Source: Bacteroidota bacterium
GTDB taxonomy: Bacteria; Bacteroidota; Ignavibacteria; UBA10030; UBA6906
Length of the DNA stretch: 64,000 nt
Assembly: GCA_019637975.1 (NCBI GenBank)
Contig: JAHBUR010000003.1
Coordinates: 124,001-188,000, forward strand
Direction of reading: 5' to 3'
The notes under the pieces are model-generated. The model saw only the letters and a list, made by a program, of their open reading frames with translations, was not told the origin of the DNA and did no database searches. Shown here one piece after another: positions 28,762-37,299 of the stretch. Numbering within the stretch: position 1 is the first letter of the stretch; every line of letters begins with the position of its first letter. The position numbers and the translations under genes were made by a program.

Positions 28762-28977
28762 ATGGCAAAGAGGACGGCGTACTACTACTATCGCATTTAC
28801 GACGACAAAGAGCAGTTCAACTACATCCGGAGTACGTTTCAGGAGAAGAAGATCAGGACTCTCTTGAAGAAATTCGAGAAGACACATCAGGAATACTACA
28901 ATTCGGAGTTTATTGACTTTCTCAAGAAGCAGGACCCCAAAGCAGAGCTGATTGATGTCGCGCCGATTTCGTACTAA
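28762..28977 (+). CDS. Small basic conserved hypothetical protein
   Basis: The product is 71 residues with an unusually aromatic start (MAKRTAYYYYRIYDDKEQFN) and a basic amphipathic helix (about residues 28-50). I do not recognise a family. The start at 28762 is backed by a purine-rich ACGAGGAAACG upstream. It lies 37 bases behind the acyl-CoA dehydrogenase and is probably the last gene of that operon. No cysteine, signal or membrane segment is seen. The high Lys/Tyr content would suit contact with nucleic acid or protein, but there is no direct evidence. Confidence 0.72.
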   Translation: MAKRTAYYYYRIYDDKEQFNYIRSTFQEKKIRTLLKKFEKTHQEYYNSEFIDFLKKQDPKAELIDVAPISY

Positions 28978-29053
28978 GTCGTGATTGCTGTTTATAGGAG
29001 TTGTCGGGGCGGCGTTTCGGGAAGGTCTGCATCCGGGCCTTGGCCGCCACGCT

Positions 29054-29305
29054 TCAGGAAAGGAATATCCTGATCAACGCCCTCAGGAATGGCTTGGCGA
29101 ATTCGAGCAGGATGATTCCGAACCCTATTCCCAATAATACCACTTGTGTTACTCTCAGCGCCTTTCTTCTTATCCTCATTCCCCTCCAATTACACTCATG
29201 GCACCGGAAGTAATGCACAGGCAAAAGTGCCCTAATAGCCTTTTCTGATGCGGTTTTGCTCCGTGAGCGGAATACGCGTGAGCTTTTGCAGGACGGGCAT
29301 ATCAT
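29054..29305 (-). CDS. Small zinc-ribbon protein with C-terminal membrane helix
   Basis: The 83-residue product has two CxxC knuckles: CPSC at residues 3-6 and CHEC at about 35-38. Between them is a basic loop (SRVFRSRSKTASEKAIRALL). A hydrophobic helix at about 53-70 (VTQVVLLGIGFGIILLEFA) is followed by a short C-terminus. This suggests a membrane-tethered zinc ribbon whose zinc domain faces the cytoplasm. The family is seen in FCB genomes as an uncharacterised short protein. Function is unknown. It lies alone on the minus strand, convergent with the preceding operon. Confidence 0.72.
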   Translation of the reverse strand: MICPSCKSSRVFRSRSKTASEKAIRALLPVHYFRCHECNWRGMRIRRKALRVTQVVLLGIGFGIILLEFAKPFLRALIRIFLS

Positions 29306-29875
29306 AAGGGCGGTTGGGTTTGTTCCGTATCACATGAACTGAAGCAGCAAAGAGTTACATACTTGAGTTGCATTGTATCACTTGATTGCACAAGATGCAA
29401 GAGACGATGCAAAAAACGCGGATGCTGAACCTGATGCTTCCGAATTCGTTCAGGGGGGACGAGTCGGGAAAACAGGGAAGTCATCCCGTGTGCTGAAGGA
29501 CGGCGGATTCGGAGAGAGGTCGGTGACTTGACGCGCTTAGCGTGTCACCTATGAGCACAGAACATTGTTGACTTTCACGCATTATTCGGTTACACTAATG
29601 CGTTACTTGAACGGACTCTGCAATCGTTAACTGCAAGTCCGGCATAATCTTACAGTCAACTGTGTGCTTGCACTGGCGACACCGGCATCAGGTCGGGCGG
29701 GAACTGCCGATGGAGTCTATTGGGGAGAGCGCAATACCATTTCCTTTGTCATTGACGGAACGTTGCAGGAACACGGCAGAGGATTTCTCACAGTACCCCC
29801 TCCCACATTGCCCCATCGGAATCGAACCGACAACAATTCTCCGCATGTACGCCAGTCTATCGTGATTCTCCGGCT
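29306..29875. other. Intergenic stretch without a supported gene
   Basis: These 570 bases lie between two minus-strand genes. A hairpin-like GGTGAC...GTCACC occurs near 29520-29548. A + frame over 29664-29800 (ADGVYWGERNTISFVID) reads like protein for 30 residues but has no start context or family match. A tRNA T-arm-like string is seen near 29815-29838 on the minus strand, without the rest of a tRNA. Nothing here is secure. Confidence 0.5.
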
Positions 29876-30577
29876 CTATTCTCCGAGCGAGAGTCGTTTG
29901 GCAAGTACGGTTGGCAGACCTTTGGCAAGTATAGCTTTGGCAGCGCCGTCAATATCGTATTCTGACCGGATGTTCTGGTATGACCAGCTGTCAGAGTCGA
30001 ACATGCCAAAGCTGAGCTGAGGATTGCCATCACGCGGCTGTCCGACACTGCCGACATTGATGAGAAAGCGCATATCTTTCTTGAGGGAGAAGGTTTTCAG
30101 ATTCTCACCGCATACAAAGGGAATGTGCGTGTGGCCGATGAAACACAAAGGCGTTGCGAATGCCGGGAATTGCTTCTGCGCAAGAACGAGAGAAGAAACG
30201 TAGGTCCATTGTTCGGGCTCATGCGGAGAAGCATGCACAAGGGTTGCTTGTTCTTTGGCCGTGGAATAGGGGAGTGACTTCAGAAAATCGATATTGTCGG
30301 GTGTGAGTACCGAATGAGTCCACTCGGCGGCAATACGGCCGGGCTTCGTGAAGTAATGGGCAACGGAGGTGTCAATAGCGGCAAGGTCGTGGTTTCCCAG
30401 AACGGTCAAAGTACAACGCTCACGGATAAGCCCGAGGCATTCGTTGGGATTGGCGCCGTACCCGACAATGTCACCGAGACAATAGATTTCGTCAATGCGG
30501 GAACGGTCGATAATCGAAAACGCTTTGGCAAGTGCCTGAAGATTGGAATGAATATCAGCAAGAATAGCGACGCGCAT
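29876..30577 (-). CDS. Calcineurin-like metallophosphoesterase
   Basis: This 233-residue phosphodiesterase shows the full metal-site set: ADIHSN (residues 7-12), GDIVGYGANPNE (about 35-46), LGNHDLAA (about 59-66), and GHTHIPF (about 148-154). These motifs bind two metal ions in the family, which hydrolyses phosphodiester or phosphomonoester bonds. It resembles the YfcE/MJ0936 subgroup, whose physiological substrates are mostly unknown. It is transcribed away from the polysaccharide locus. The 107-base gap to the divergent start at 30685 must contain both promoters. Confidence 0.92.
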   Translation of the reverse strand: MRVAILADIHSNLQALAKAFSIIDRSRIDEIYCLGDIVGYGANPNECLGLIRERCTLTVLGNHDLAAIDTSVAHYFTKPGRIAAEWTHSVLTPDNIDFLKSLPYSTAKEQATLVHASPHEPEQWTYVSSLVLAQKQFPAFATPLCFIGHTHIPFVCGENLKTFSLKKDMRFLINVGSVGQPRDGNPQLSFGMFDSDSWSYQNIRSEYDIDGAAKAILAKGLPTVLAKRLSLGE

Positions 30578-30684
30578 ATCTGATAAGTTATATGTTGAAA
30601 CGAGAAAAGCAAGTCAAGTATGGTTGGGCGGAAAAATACTGTGAACAGGGACGAATTCGAACGTAACATCAAGCAAGGTGCAGC

Positions 30685-33027
30685 GTGGAAACAATAAACT
30701 TTGGAACAAACGGTGATATGCACGGGGGACTTCCGCGTGAATCCCATGTGCAGGAGTATGTCTCCATCATTCTTCGGGGAAAGTGGATCATACTTGCCTC
30801 GATGCTGCTTGCCACTACGATCAGCGCATTCGTCACATTGCGCACAGATCCGGTGTATGAATCCGCGGCTCTTGTTCTTGTGGATATGAAAGGAAAAGGA
30901 GGCCAGCTCCCGTTCTTTGATTTTGCCGGAACCAGCTTCAATAAGATGACCAACGAACTGGAGATCCTCAAATCGCGGACAATGGCGGAGGCGGTTGCCC
31001 AGGACCTGCTGAAGGACGCGGAACACGCCAGCCCGATTTCAGAGGTAACCCCGATACTTCTGGTGATTGTGGATGGCGTTCCCCAACAGAAACTCGCCAG
31101 TGTAAGAGAGGTTGCCGGGCGGCTGCTCGGGTCGGTGTTGTTTGTCCCGATTCGTGACTCGGATATTATCAGGATTACGGCACGAAGCAACCATCGGGCG
31201 GAGGCGGCATTACTCGCTAACACCTACATGAAGGTCTATGCCGAGCGGAACATGGATGCCAGCCGTACGCGCTCTCGCGCCGTTCGGGAGTTCCTGCAGG
31301 GTCAGTTGGAAACCCGTAGAACTGCGCTGGATACAGCCGAGGCATCCCTTCAGGCGTATATGAAGTCTGCAGGTATGGTCTCGCTCGACGGCGAATCCAA
31401 CAAAGTCGTGGCCCAGTTGTCGCAACTCGAGGCAAACCGCGACGCTATCGAGGTGGAAATCCGGTCCAAAGAAAAGGCCCTCGCTTCCTATCGTGAAGAA
31501 ATTGCCAAACAGGAACCCAGCGTTGCCCGGACACTGGGCGAATCGAGTGATGCGTATATCCGCTTGCTGCAAGACAAGCTTGCCGCGCTCGAGGTACAGC
31601 GCGATGTGGTCATCGCCCAGAATCCTGCGCTTGCCGGACAGTCTATTTACTCCGAGAAGCTGAAGGAAATCGACTCCCAGATTGCCGCGTTGAAGGTGAA
31701 TCTCAAATCACGAACGGAAGCATTTCTGAAAACCATCGGCTCCGGCGAAGACGGCATCGGCAGTGCCGCGTTTGTCGGGCAGATGAGGCAGAAGATCGTC
31801 GAGCAGCAAATTGAGTTGGAGGCCCTTGATGCACGCAAGCGGGCTTTGCAGTCTGTTATCGCGCAATACGAGCGGCAGTTCAATCAGATTCCGGAAAAAA
31901 GCATCGAACTGGCGAAACTCCAGCGGGCACGACTCAGCAACGAAAAACTCTACCTTCTCGTCGAGGAGAAGTACAACGAAGCAGCTATCACCGAAAAATC
32001 CGAATTCGGGTATGTTGACATCATTGATCCGGCAATTGTGCCGGGAGGGCCCGTCAGTCCCAACATGCGCAAGAACCTGATTCTTGGCCTGTTAGTCGGG
32101 CTCGGACTTGGTGTTGCGTACGTCCTCTTGCGTTCCTACCTCGATGTTCGGGTCAGAACACCCGAGGATCTGAAGCGATTCGGGTTTATTCCGCTGTCTG
32201 CCGTGCATCAAATGGACAATATGCACAAGCAGGAAGCTTCGACGGGGAACGGGCATTCCCCTCATGAAAGTCCCGATTTCGACCCGCACCTGGTTGCGTA
32301 CCACAATCCGCTGTCGCCTCTTGCCGAGGCGTACCGCCGTTTGCGCACGAACGTTCTGTACGCACAGCTTGATACGCCGCTGAAGAGTTTTTTGGTAACG
32401 AGCGCAAACCCCTCGGAGGGGAAATCCACCACGATCTCCAATCTCGCTGTTGCGTTTGCACAGGCAGAGAAAAGAGTGTTGCTGGTTGATGCGGATATGC
32501 GTCGGGCGACAATTCACAACTACTTCCGAATCAACAAGAACCCCGGCCTCACGGATATCTTTGTCGGGAGTGTCTCCATTGATGATGCACTGAACAGGAA
32601 TGTTGTGGAAAATCTGGACGTGTTGTGCTGCGGTACAACGCCACCCAACCCGGCGGAACTTCTCGGCTCGCGCAGGATGCGTGAATTCATCGAACAGATG
32701 AGTGGAAGTACGACATCCTGATGTTCGATTCGCACCGCTGCTGGCGGTAACAGTGCAGCTGTGCTCTCGACCATTGTCGACGGGGCAATTCTTGTCGCCT
32801 CCGCAGAAGACCCGATGCCGGCAATCTACCGTGCAACAGGATCGTTGACAAATGTCGGAGGAAAAGTACTCGGTGTGCTGCTCAATAATTTTGATGTCAA
32901 GAAAGCATACGGCGGCTACTACGGAAGCTACGGGTACAGTTACTATGCGCACAATTACGGGTACTACCATTCCAACGGAAACGGTGAGAGTCCGAAGAAG
33001 AAGCGGAAGAAAACTGTCGGCAGTTGA
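30685..33027 (+). CDS. wzc: Wzc-like BY-kinase/polysaccharide co-polymerase, interrupted by three 1-nt deletions
   Basis: This membrane tyrosine kinase controls chain length and export of surface polysaccharide. It has a Wzz domain with one membrane helix at each end (about 30-50 and 462-485), a long coiled coil, and a cytoplasmic kinase. Walker A SANPSEGKSTT is at 573-583 and Walker A' VLLVDADMRR at about 598-607. The frame breaks at the Walker B segment: it stops at 32721, yet the conserved text (KYDILMFDSPP, LLAVTDAAVL) can be restored by adding one base near 32707, 32733 and 32753. The original frame then runs to 33027, with a Tyr-rich tail (YYGSYGYSYYAHNYGYY). Either local sequence error or a broken gene. 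GTG start preceded by AAGG. Confidence 0.82.
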
Positions 33028-33078
33028 GAGTACCTCGTTCACGAAAACCGGTTTGTTCACAATCTGTATAAAGAGGGT

Positions 33079-33582
33079 ATGAAGAATTTTCTGTTGATTG
33101 GTATAGTTGCGATCTTGCTGTCGCATCAGGCACAGGCACAGCTCGATCAAACAGGGCTGCTTTCCGCCACATCGGTGGGAACGACAACGTCGAACTTCTA
33201 TTTTGCGAAGCCGAATGAGCTGACCATTATCGTGAATGTGCTGGGATTTGTGCAGAAGCCCGGACGGTACGAAATCTCCAGCACCATTGATCTGATCAAC
33301 CTGCTCGCATTAGCCGGCGGCCCTTCCGTGGATGGAACGCTAAAGGGAATCAAGATCTCCCGTCTCGTTCGAAACGAGGAGCGGTTTGCCCGCCAAGAGT
33401 TCACGGTTGACCTGAACGATCTTACCCGTATTGGTGCGGAACAACTCGCTTTGCAGCCCGGCGATGTCGTGGAGGTCGACAGATCCACGTGGTCGGTAGT
33501 CCGTGATATCTTCGGTGTGGTGGGATACGCTGCCGTGATCACCACAACCGCTGCCACGGTCATTAATCTGGCCCGACGATAA
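33079..33582 (+). CDS. SLBB-domain protein, probable polysaccharide export component
   Basis: This 167-residue protein has a signal peptide (MKNFLLIGIVAILLSHQAQA) and one SLBB-type domain at about 45-115. The domain reads IVNVLGFVQKPGRYEIS followed by LINLLALAGGPSVDGTLKGI. A hydrophobic C-terminal segment closes it (about 145-162, VVGYAAVITTTAATVINLA). Wza-type exporters combine a Poly_export domain with SLBB repeats; the Poly_export domain is missing here, so this is not a full outer-membrane channel. It lies between Wzc and the UpxY-like regulator. A periplasmic adaptor role is inferred. Confidence 0.8.
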   Translation: MKNFLLIGIVAILLSHQAQAQLDQTGLLSATSVGTTTSNFYFAKPNELTIIVNVLGFVQKPGRYEISSTIDLINLLALAGGPSVDGTLKGIKISRLVRNEERFARQEFTVDLNDLTRIGAEQLALQPGDVVEVDRSTWSVVRDIFGVVGYAAVITTTAATVINLARR

Positions 33583-33616
33583 GTTGTCTCTCACAACGGT
33601 CCGGGGTATTTCCGAG

Positions 33617-34180
33617 ATGAACCATCACCTATCCGCAACAGAGCACACCGCACGCTGGTACGCGCTGTACACCCGTTCCCGGTTTGAAAAGAAGATCGAC
33701 GATGATTTTCGCCGGCGGGGAATCGAAAGCTTCCTTCCGCTCGTGGAAGAAGTACGTTTGTGGAGCGACCGGAAAAAGAAAGTGCTTGAGCCGCTGTTCC
33801 GGGGGTACATTTTTGTGCGGACGGACTTGCGCAACAAGGTCTCCATCCTTCAAACCGACGGCATTGTCCGGTTTGTGGGTGTGCGTAACACGCCATCGCC
33901 TGTTCCCGAACACCAGATCAATTGGGTGCGCATTCTCGCCGGGTCGCCTGATGCGATCCGTCGCGAGGAATATGTAAGCGTGGGCGAGGTCGTACGAATC
34001 ATCGCCGGTCAGTTCAAAGGTGTTGAAGGAGTTGTCATGAAGGTGAAGGATACGGCTCGTGTCGCCGTGTCGTTATCGTGCATAGCGCAGTCGGTATCCG
34101 TGGAAGTGCCACAGGAGTTTTTGGAGAGAATCGATCAGCCTGTTGAGGAACAAAGAGCGGGCTTCATACCAAGGCTGTAG
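33617..34180 (+). CDS. UpxY/RfaH-like NusG-family antiterminator
   Basis: The 187-residue protein has an NGN domain at about 10-110 (WYALYTRSRFEKKID, then FRGYIFVRTD, then VRFVG) and a KOW motif at about 127-160 (VGEVVRIIAGQFKGVEGVV). Specialised NusG paralogues of this size, UpxY in Bacteroides and RfaH elsewhere, bind RNA polymerase and allow it to read through long capsule or O-antigen operons. Its place just before a 20-kb set of sugar genes fits this role. No ops/JUMPStart element could be found in the window. The start at ATG 33617 is preferred; a TTG at 33584 is also in frame. Confidence 0.88.
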   Translation: MNHHLSATEHTARWYALYTRSRFEKKIDDDFRRRGIESFLPLVEEVRLWSDRKKKVLEPLFRGYIFVRTDLRNKVSILQTDGIVRFVGVRNTPSPVPEHQINWVRILAGSPDAIRREEYVSVGEVVRIIAGQFKGVEGVVMKVKDTARVAVSLSCIAQSVSVEVPQEFLERIDQPVEEQRAGFIPRL

Positions 34181-34313
34181 TTCATCCCTTCATATGTCAG
34201 CGACATTGAAGAGACGTTGAGAGTTGTGTTGTAACAAAATGCCCAAGTAGGCCGCATCTGCTTGTTCTAAAAGCAGAATGTGACTGAAAGGGCGGAGCGT
34301 ACCTGAGAGGACA

Positions 34314-34380
34314 GGTTGAGGCCAAGGATGAGATTGAGATTCCGGTCCGGAGATCGGAACCTTTAACCTGAATCTCAACC
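34314..34380. repeat. GGTTGAG...CTCAACC inverted repeat in the leader before the dehydrogenase gene
   Basis: GGTTGAG at 34314-34320 and CTCAACC at 34374-34380 bound a 67-base segment with further partial internal pairing (ATTCCGG, then CCGGAGATCGGAA). The same heptamer pair brackets the four-helix-bundle gene at 35786. It is 30 bases upstream of the start at 34411 and could fold in the leader RNA. Confidence 0.5.
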
Positions 34381-34410
34381 CCAAATGACAACAAGCGGAC
34401 AGATGCAATA

Positions 34411-35739
34411 ATGCACCCACCACAAATACATCAAGCTGATACAACGAAGGATAACCTTCTAAACAAAATTAATGGCAAGACTGCTGTTGTCGGCATCATC
34501 GGGCTCGGCTACGTAGGCCTGCCGCTCGGCCTTTGCTTTGCGGAGAAGAAGTTCCATTGCATCGGGTTCGATATCGACCGCAAAAAAACGGACACATTGT
34601 CGAAAGGCGAATCGTACATCAAGCACATTCCTTCCGAACGTATCCGGCAGGCTGTCTGTTCGGGCATGTTCAGCGCGACAACAGATTTTTCGATGATTGC
34701 GAAGTGCGACGCCGTTCTGATTGCCGTCCCCACACCGCTGAACAAGAACCGCGAGCCCGACATGTCGTACATCGTCAGCACCTGCGAGACAATTGCGCCG
34801 TACGTGCGTTCAGGGCAGTTGTTCGTGCTGGAGTCAACCACCTATCCCGGCACAACAGATGAGGTGGTGATTCCGATTCTCGAATCAACCGGATTGAAAT
34901 GCGATGTTGATTTCTTTGCCGCATTCTCTCCCGAGCGTGAAGATCCGAACAACAAGGAGTACCGCACCGAGACGATCCCGAAAGTCGTCGGTGCAACATC
35001 GCCTGACGGACTTGCTGTCGCGGATAAACTCTACTCGCAAATCGTTGTGCGAACGGTACCTGTTTCCTCAACCCGCGTCGCCGAAGCAACGAAGCTGATG
35101 GAGAACATCTTCCGTTCGGTAAACATCGCCCTGGTCAATGAGCTGAAAGTTGCCTTCATGAAAATGGGAATTGACGTGTGGGAAGTGATCGAAGCAGCGA
35201 AGACAAAGCCGTTCGGCTATATGCCGTTCTATCCGGGTCCGGGTCTCGGCGGCCACTGCATTCCCATTGATCCGTTCTACCTTACGTGGAAAGCGCGGGA
35301 GTATGGTGTTGCCACGCGGTTCATCGAGTTGGCGGGCGAGATCAATACTTCCATGCCGGACTTTGTGGTGCAACGCGTGATGGAGGCACTCAATGATCAC
35401 GGCAAGGCACTCAAAGGCTCGAAAATCCTGATGTTGGGACTTGCATACAAAGCCAACGTTGATGACGACCGCGAATCCCCTTCCTATCACTTGATCGAGA
35501 AGCTGGAAGAGAAAGGCGCAACGGTAAGCTACAACGATCCGTTCGTCCCCGTGATCCGTCCCTCGCGCGAATGGTCGAAATACGCAGGCCGCGAGTCGGT
35601 GGAGATAAGCAACATCTACGACCTCATCCTCATCGCAACGCCGCATGACGAATACAGGAGAATGGATTTCAGCAGCTTCACCGCACCGATTGTGGATACG
35701 AGGAATATGGTGTCCATAGGAAGAGCGTATAAGGCGTAG
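34411..35739 (+). CDS. wbpA: UDP-N-acetylglucosamine 6-dehydrogenase-like (WbpA-type)
   Basis: This 442-residue enzyme oxidises a UDP-N-acetylhexosamine at C6 to the uronic acid, using two NAD. The N-terminal Rossmann motif is GLGYVGLPLG (about 31-40); the catalytic cysteine is Cys283 in GGHCIPIDPFYL. VPTPLNKNREPD (about 109-120) is typical of the WbpA/WecC/TviB group. The pairing with WbpB- and WbpD-like genes downstream favours the WbpA reaction (UDP-GlcNAc to UDP-GlcNAcA) over glucose dehydrogenase. It starts the sugar-precursor section of the operon. Confidence 0.9.
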   Translation: MHPPQIHQADTTKDNLLNKINGKTAVVGIIGLGYVGLPLGLCFAEKKFHCIGFDIDRKKTDTLSKGESYIKHIPSERIRQAVCSGMFSATTDFSMIAKCDAVLIAVPTPLNKNREPDMSYIVSTCETIAPYVRSGQLFVLESTTYPGTTDEVVIPILESTGLKCDVDFFAAFSPEREDPNNKEYRTETIPKVVGATSPDGLAVADKLYSQIVVRTVPVSSTRVAEATKLMENIFRSVNIALVNELKVAFMKMGIDVWEVIEAAKTKPFGYMPFYPGPGLGGHCIPIDPFYLTWKAREYGVATRFIELAGEINTSMPDFVVQRVMEALNDHGKALKGSKILMLGLAYKANVDDDRESPSYHLIEKLEEKGATVSYNDPFVPVIRPSREWSKYAGRESVEISNIYDLILIATPHDEYRRMDFSSFTAPIVDTRNMVSIGRAYKA

Positions 35740-35740
35740 G

Positions 35741-35781
35741 GTGAGGATGAGGTTAAGGTTGAGATCAAGGTCGAGGTTTAG
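35741..35781 (+). repeat. GGTTGAG-rich repeat, left flank of the four-helix-bundle gene
   Basis: The spacer between the dehydrogenase stop and the next ATG is a degenerate purine repeat (GATGAGGTTAAGGTTGAG, then ATCAAGGTCGAGGTTTA). Its reverse complement resembles the CCTCAACCTAAACC array at the other side of the gene (36144-36187), so the gene is enclosed by an imperfect inverted repeat. Confidence 0.65.
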
Positions 35782-35785
35782 CTAG

Positions 35786-36154
35786 ATGTATGAATCGTTT
35801 CGTGACATGCCTGTTTGGCGGGAGGCGATGGAGATTGCTGCTGAGGTCTTTCGCCTTACTGATGGTCTCCCGAAGAAGGAAGATTACGGCGTTACGAGCC
35901 AAATCCGTCGATCTGCTTTGAGCATTTCCGGCAATATTGCTGAAGGCTTTGGGCGGCACCACTCAAAAGATAAAATGAACTTCTACTATATAGCACGTGG
36001 GTCGGCAACGGAAACACAAAGCCACCTTGAGTATTGCAGGAGAGTCGGGTATATCCCCGAAACGTCGGTTGCCACTCTCGATGTTCGGTTGTCGCAGTTG
36101 ATTCATGATATCAACAAGATCATTCAATCACTCAATTTCTCAGCCTCAACCTAA
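35786..36154 (+). CDS. Four-helix-bundle protein of the 23S rRNA intervening-sequence (IVP) family
   Basis: This 122-residue protein has the IVP signature: FRDMPVWREAMEIAAEVFRL (residues 5-24), GVTSQIRRSALSISGNIAEG (about 36-55), and RGSATETQSHLEYCRRVGYI (about 72-91). The fold is a pentameric basic four-helix bundle found inside 23S rRNA insertions of Leptospira and others, in diversity-generating retroelements (Avd), and free-standing in many FCB genomes. No rRNA, reverse transcriptase or template repeat is present here. It breaks the line of polysaccharide genes, and its stop codon lies in the first CCTAAA repeat. It is probably not part of the sugar pathway; nucleic-acid binding is likely. 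Confidence 0.88.
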   Translation: MYESFRDMPVWREAMEIAAEVFRLTDGLPKKEDYGVTSQIRRSALSISGNIAEGFGRHHSKDKMNFYYIARGSATETQSHLEYCRRVGYIPETSVATLDVRLSQLIHDINKIIQSLNFSAST

Positions 36155-36187
36155 ACCTAAACCTAAACCTAAACCTAAACCTAAACC
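36151..36187 (+). repeat. Tandem CCTAAA hexamer array, six copies
   Basis: CTAAAC repeats without error six times from 36151 to 36186, directly after CTCAACC (36145-36151). The array overlaps the stop codon of the IVP-type gene and ends 7 bases before the TTG start of the next gene. It resembles telomere-type repeats in sequence but is short and internal. Confidence 0.85.
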
Positions 36188-36193
36188 TCTTCC

Positions 36194-37204
36194 TTGTCCT
36201 CCTACCTAGTCACCGGTTCCGCCGGATTCATCGGCTATCATCTTGCGGAAAGACTCCTTTCGCAGGGGGTGCGTGTCGTCGGACTGGACAACATGAATGC
36301 GTACTACGATGTCAGTCTGAAGGAGGCGCGGCTCGACCGTTTGCGATGCCACAAGGGGTTCGAGTTTGTGAAGCTCGATCTTGCAGACCGGAGCGGGATG
36401 GAACGGCTGTTCGCTGAACACACATTCGATGTTGTTGTCAATCTTGCGGCGCAGGCGGGCGTGCGCTACTCGCTCACCAATCCGCATGCGTACATTGATT
36501 CGAACATTGTCGGGTTCCTCAATGTCCTTGAAGGATGCAGGCACGCAAAGGTGAAGCATCTCGTCTTCGCATCCAGCAGCTCGGTGTACGGTGCCAACAC
36601 CCACATGCCGTTTGCCGTGTCGGACAATGTCGATCATCCGGTGTCGTTGTACGCGGCAAGCAAGAAGGCGAACGAGTTGATGGCGCATTCGTACGCGCAC
36701 TTGTATGGCCTTCCGTGTACAGGACTTCGTTTCTTCTCTGTGTACGGCCCGTGGGGGAGACCGGACATGGCGATGTTCCTGTTCACGAAGGCGATTCTCG
36801 AGGGGAGACCGATCGACGTGTACAACAACGGTGACCTGCAACGTGACTTTACCTACATCGACGATATCGTCGAGGGGGTAGCGCGTGTCGCAACGAGAAT
36901 CCCGTCCGCGGACCAGGCATGGAACGGCGCAGCACCGAATCCCGCAACCAGTAAAGCGCCGTACCGTCTCTACAACATCGGCAATCACAATCCGGTTCAC
37001 CTGATGCACTTCATAGAACTGATCGAGAAGGCAACCGGGCGGACGGCGGAGAAGCGGTTTCTTCCTATGCAGCCCGGCGACGTGCCCGCAACATTTGCCG
37101 ATGTGGATGATCTCGCGCACGATGTCGGCTTTGCGCCTTCGACGCCGATTGAGGAGGGAGTGAAGAGGTTTGTGGAGTGGTACAGGGAGTTTTATGGCGG
37201 CTGA
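36194..37204 (+). CDS. UDP-glucuronate 4-epimerase-like NAD-dependent epimerase
   Basis: This 336-residue short-chain dehydrogenase has the NAD motif [14 protein letters not shown] (about 7-20) and the catalytic YAASKK (YxxxK) near residue 155, after an SSSSVYG strand. The N-terminal signature [19 protein letters not shown] (about 32-50) is typical of UDP-GlcA 4-epimerases such as CapI and LspL, which make UDP-galacturonate. The start is a TTG at 36194; no upstream ATG is in frame and a later start would delete the NAD site. The translation start therefore abuts the hexamer array, so the original upstream region may have been replaced by the insertion. Confidence 0.9.
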   Translation: MSSYLVTGSAGFIGYHLAERLLSQGVRVVGLDNMNAYYDVSLKEARLDRLRCHKGFEFVKLDLADRSGMERLFAEHTFDVVVNLAAQAGVRYSLTNPHAYIDSNIVGFLNVLEGCRHAKVKHLVFASSSSVYGANTHMPFAVSDNVDHPVSLYAASKKANELMAHSYAHLYGLPCTGLRFFSVYGPWGRPDMAMFLFTKAILEGRPIDVYNNGDLQRDFTYIDDIVEGVARVATRIPSADQAWNGAAPNPATSKAPYRLYNIGNHNPVHLMHFIELIEKATGRTAEKRFLPMQPGDVPATFADVDDLAHDVGFAPSTPIEEGVKRFVEWYREFYGG

Positions 37205-37250
37205 TGGTTGATGGTTGATGGTTGAATGACAAGGTTGAGGTTGAGGATAA
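37203..37250 (+). repeat. GATGGTT / GGTTGAG tandem repeats between epimerase and Wzm genes
   Basis: After the stop codon, TGATGGT is repeated about three times, then AAGGTTGAGGTTGAGGATAA follows. The GGTTGAG unit is the same as beside the IVP-type gene. No CTCAACC partner is found nearby. A further short repetition of GATAGCT precedes the start at 37300. Confidence 0.65.
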
Positions 37251-37299
37251 GTAGTGAGCGCTGAGAGCTGATTGCCGATAGCTGATAGCTAAAAAAACA

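Noticed and set aside
29800-29850. tRNA-like T-arm on the minus strand (TCGGTTCGATTCCGA)
   Set aside because: Only the T-arm resembles a tRNA; no matching acceptor, D-arm or anticodon arm can be formed around it.
34181-34410. Search for an ops/JUMPStart element as target of the UpxY-like protein
   Set aside because: No GGCGGTAG-type sequence found; only the GGTTGAG inverted repeat is visible.
36151-36187. CCTAAA array considered as a telomere or replicon end
   Set aside because: It is short, internal to an operon, and genes continue unbroken on both sides.
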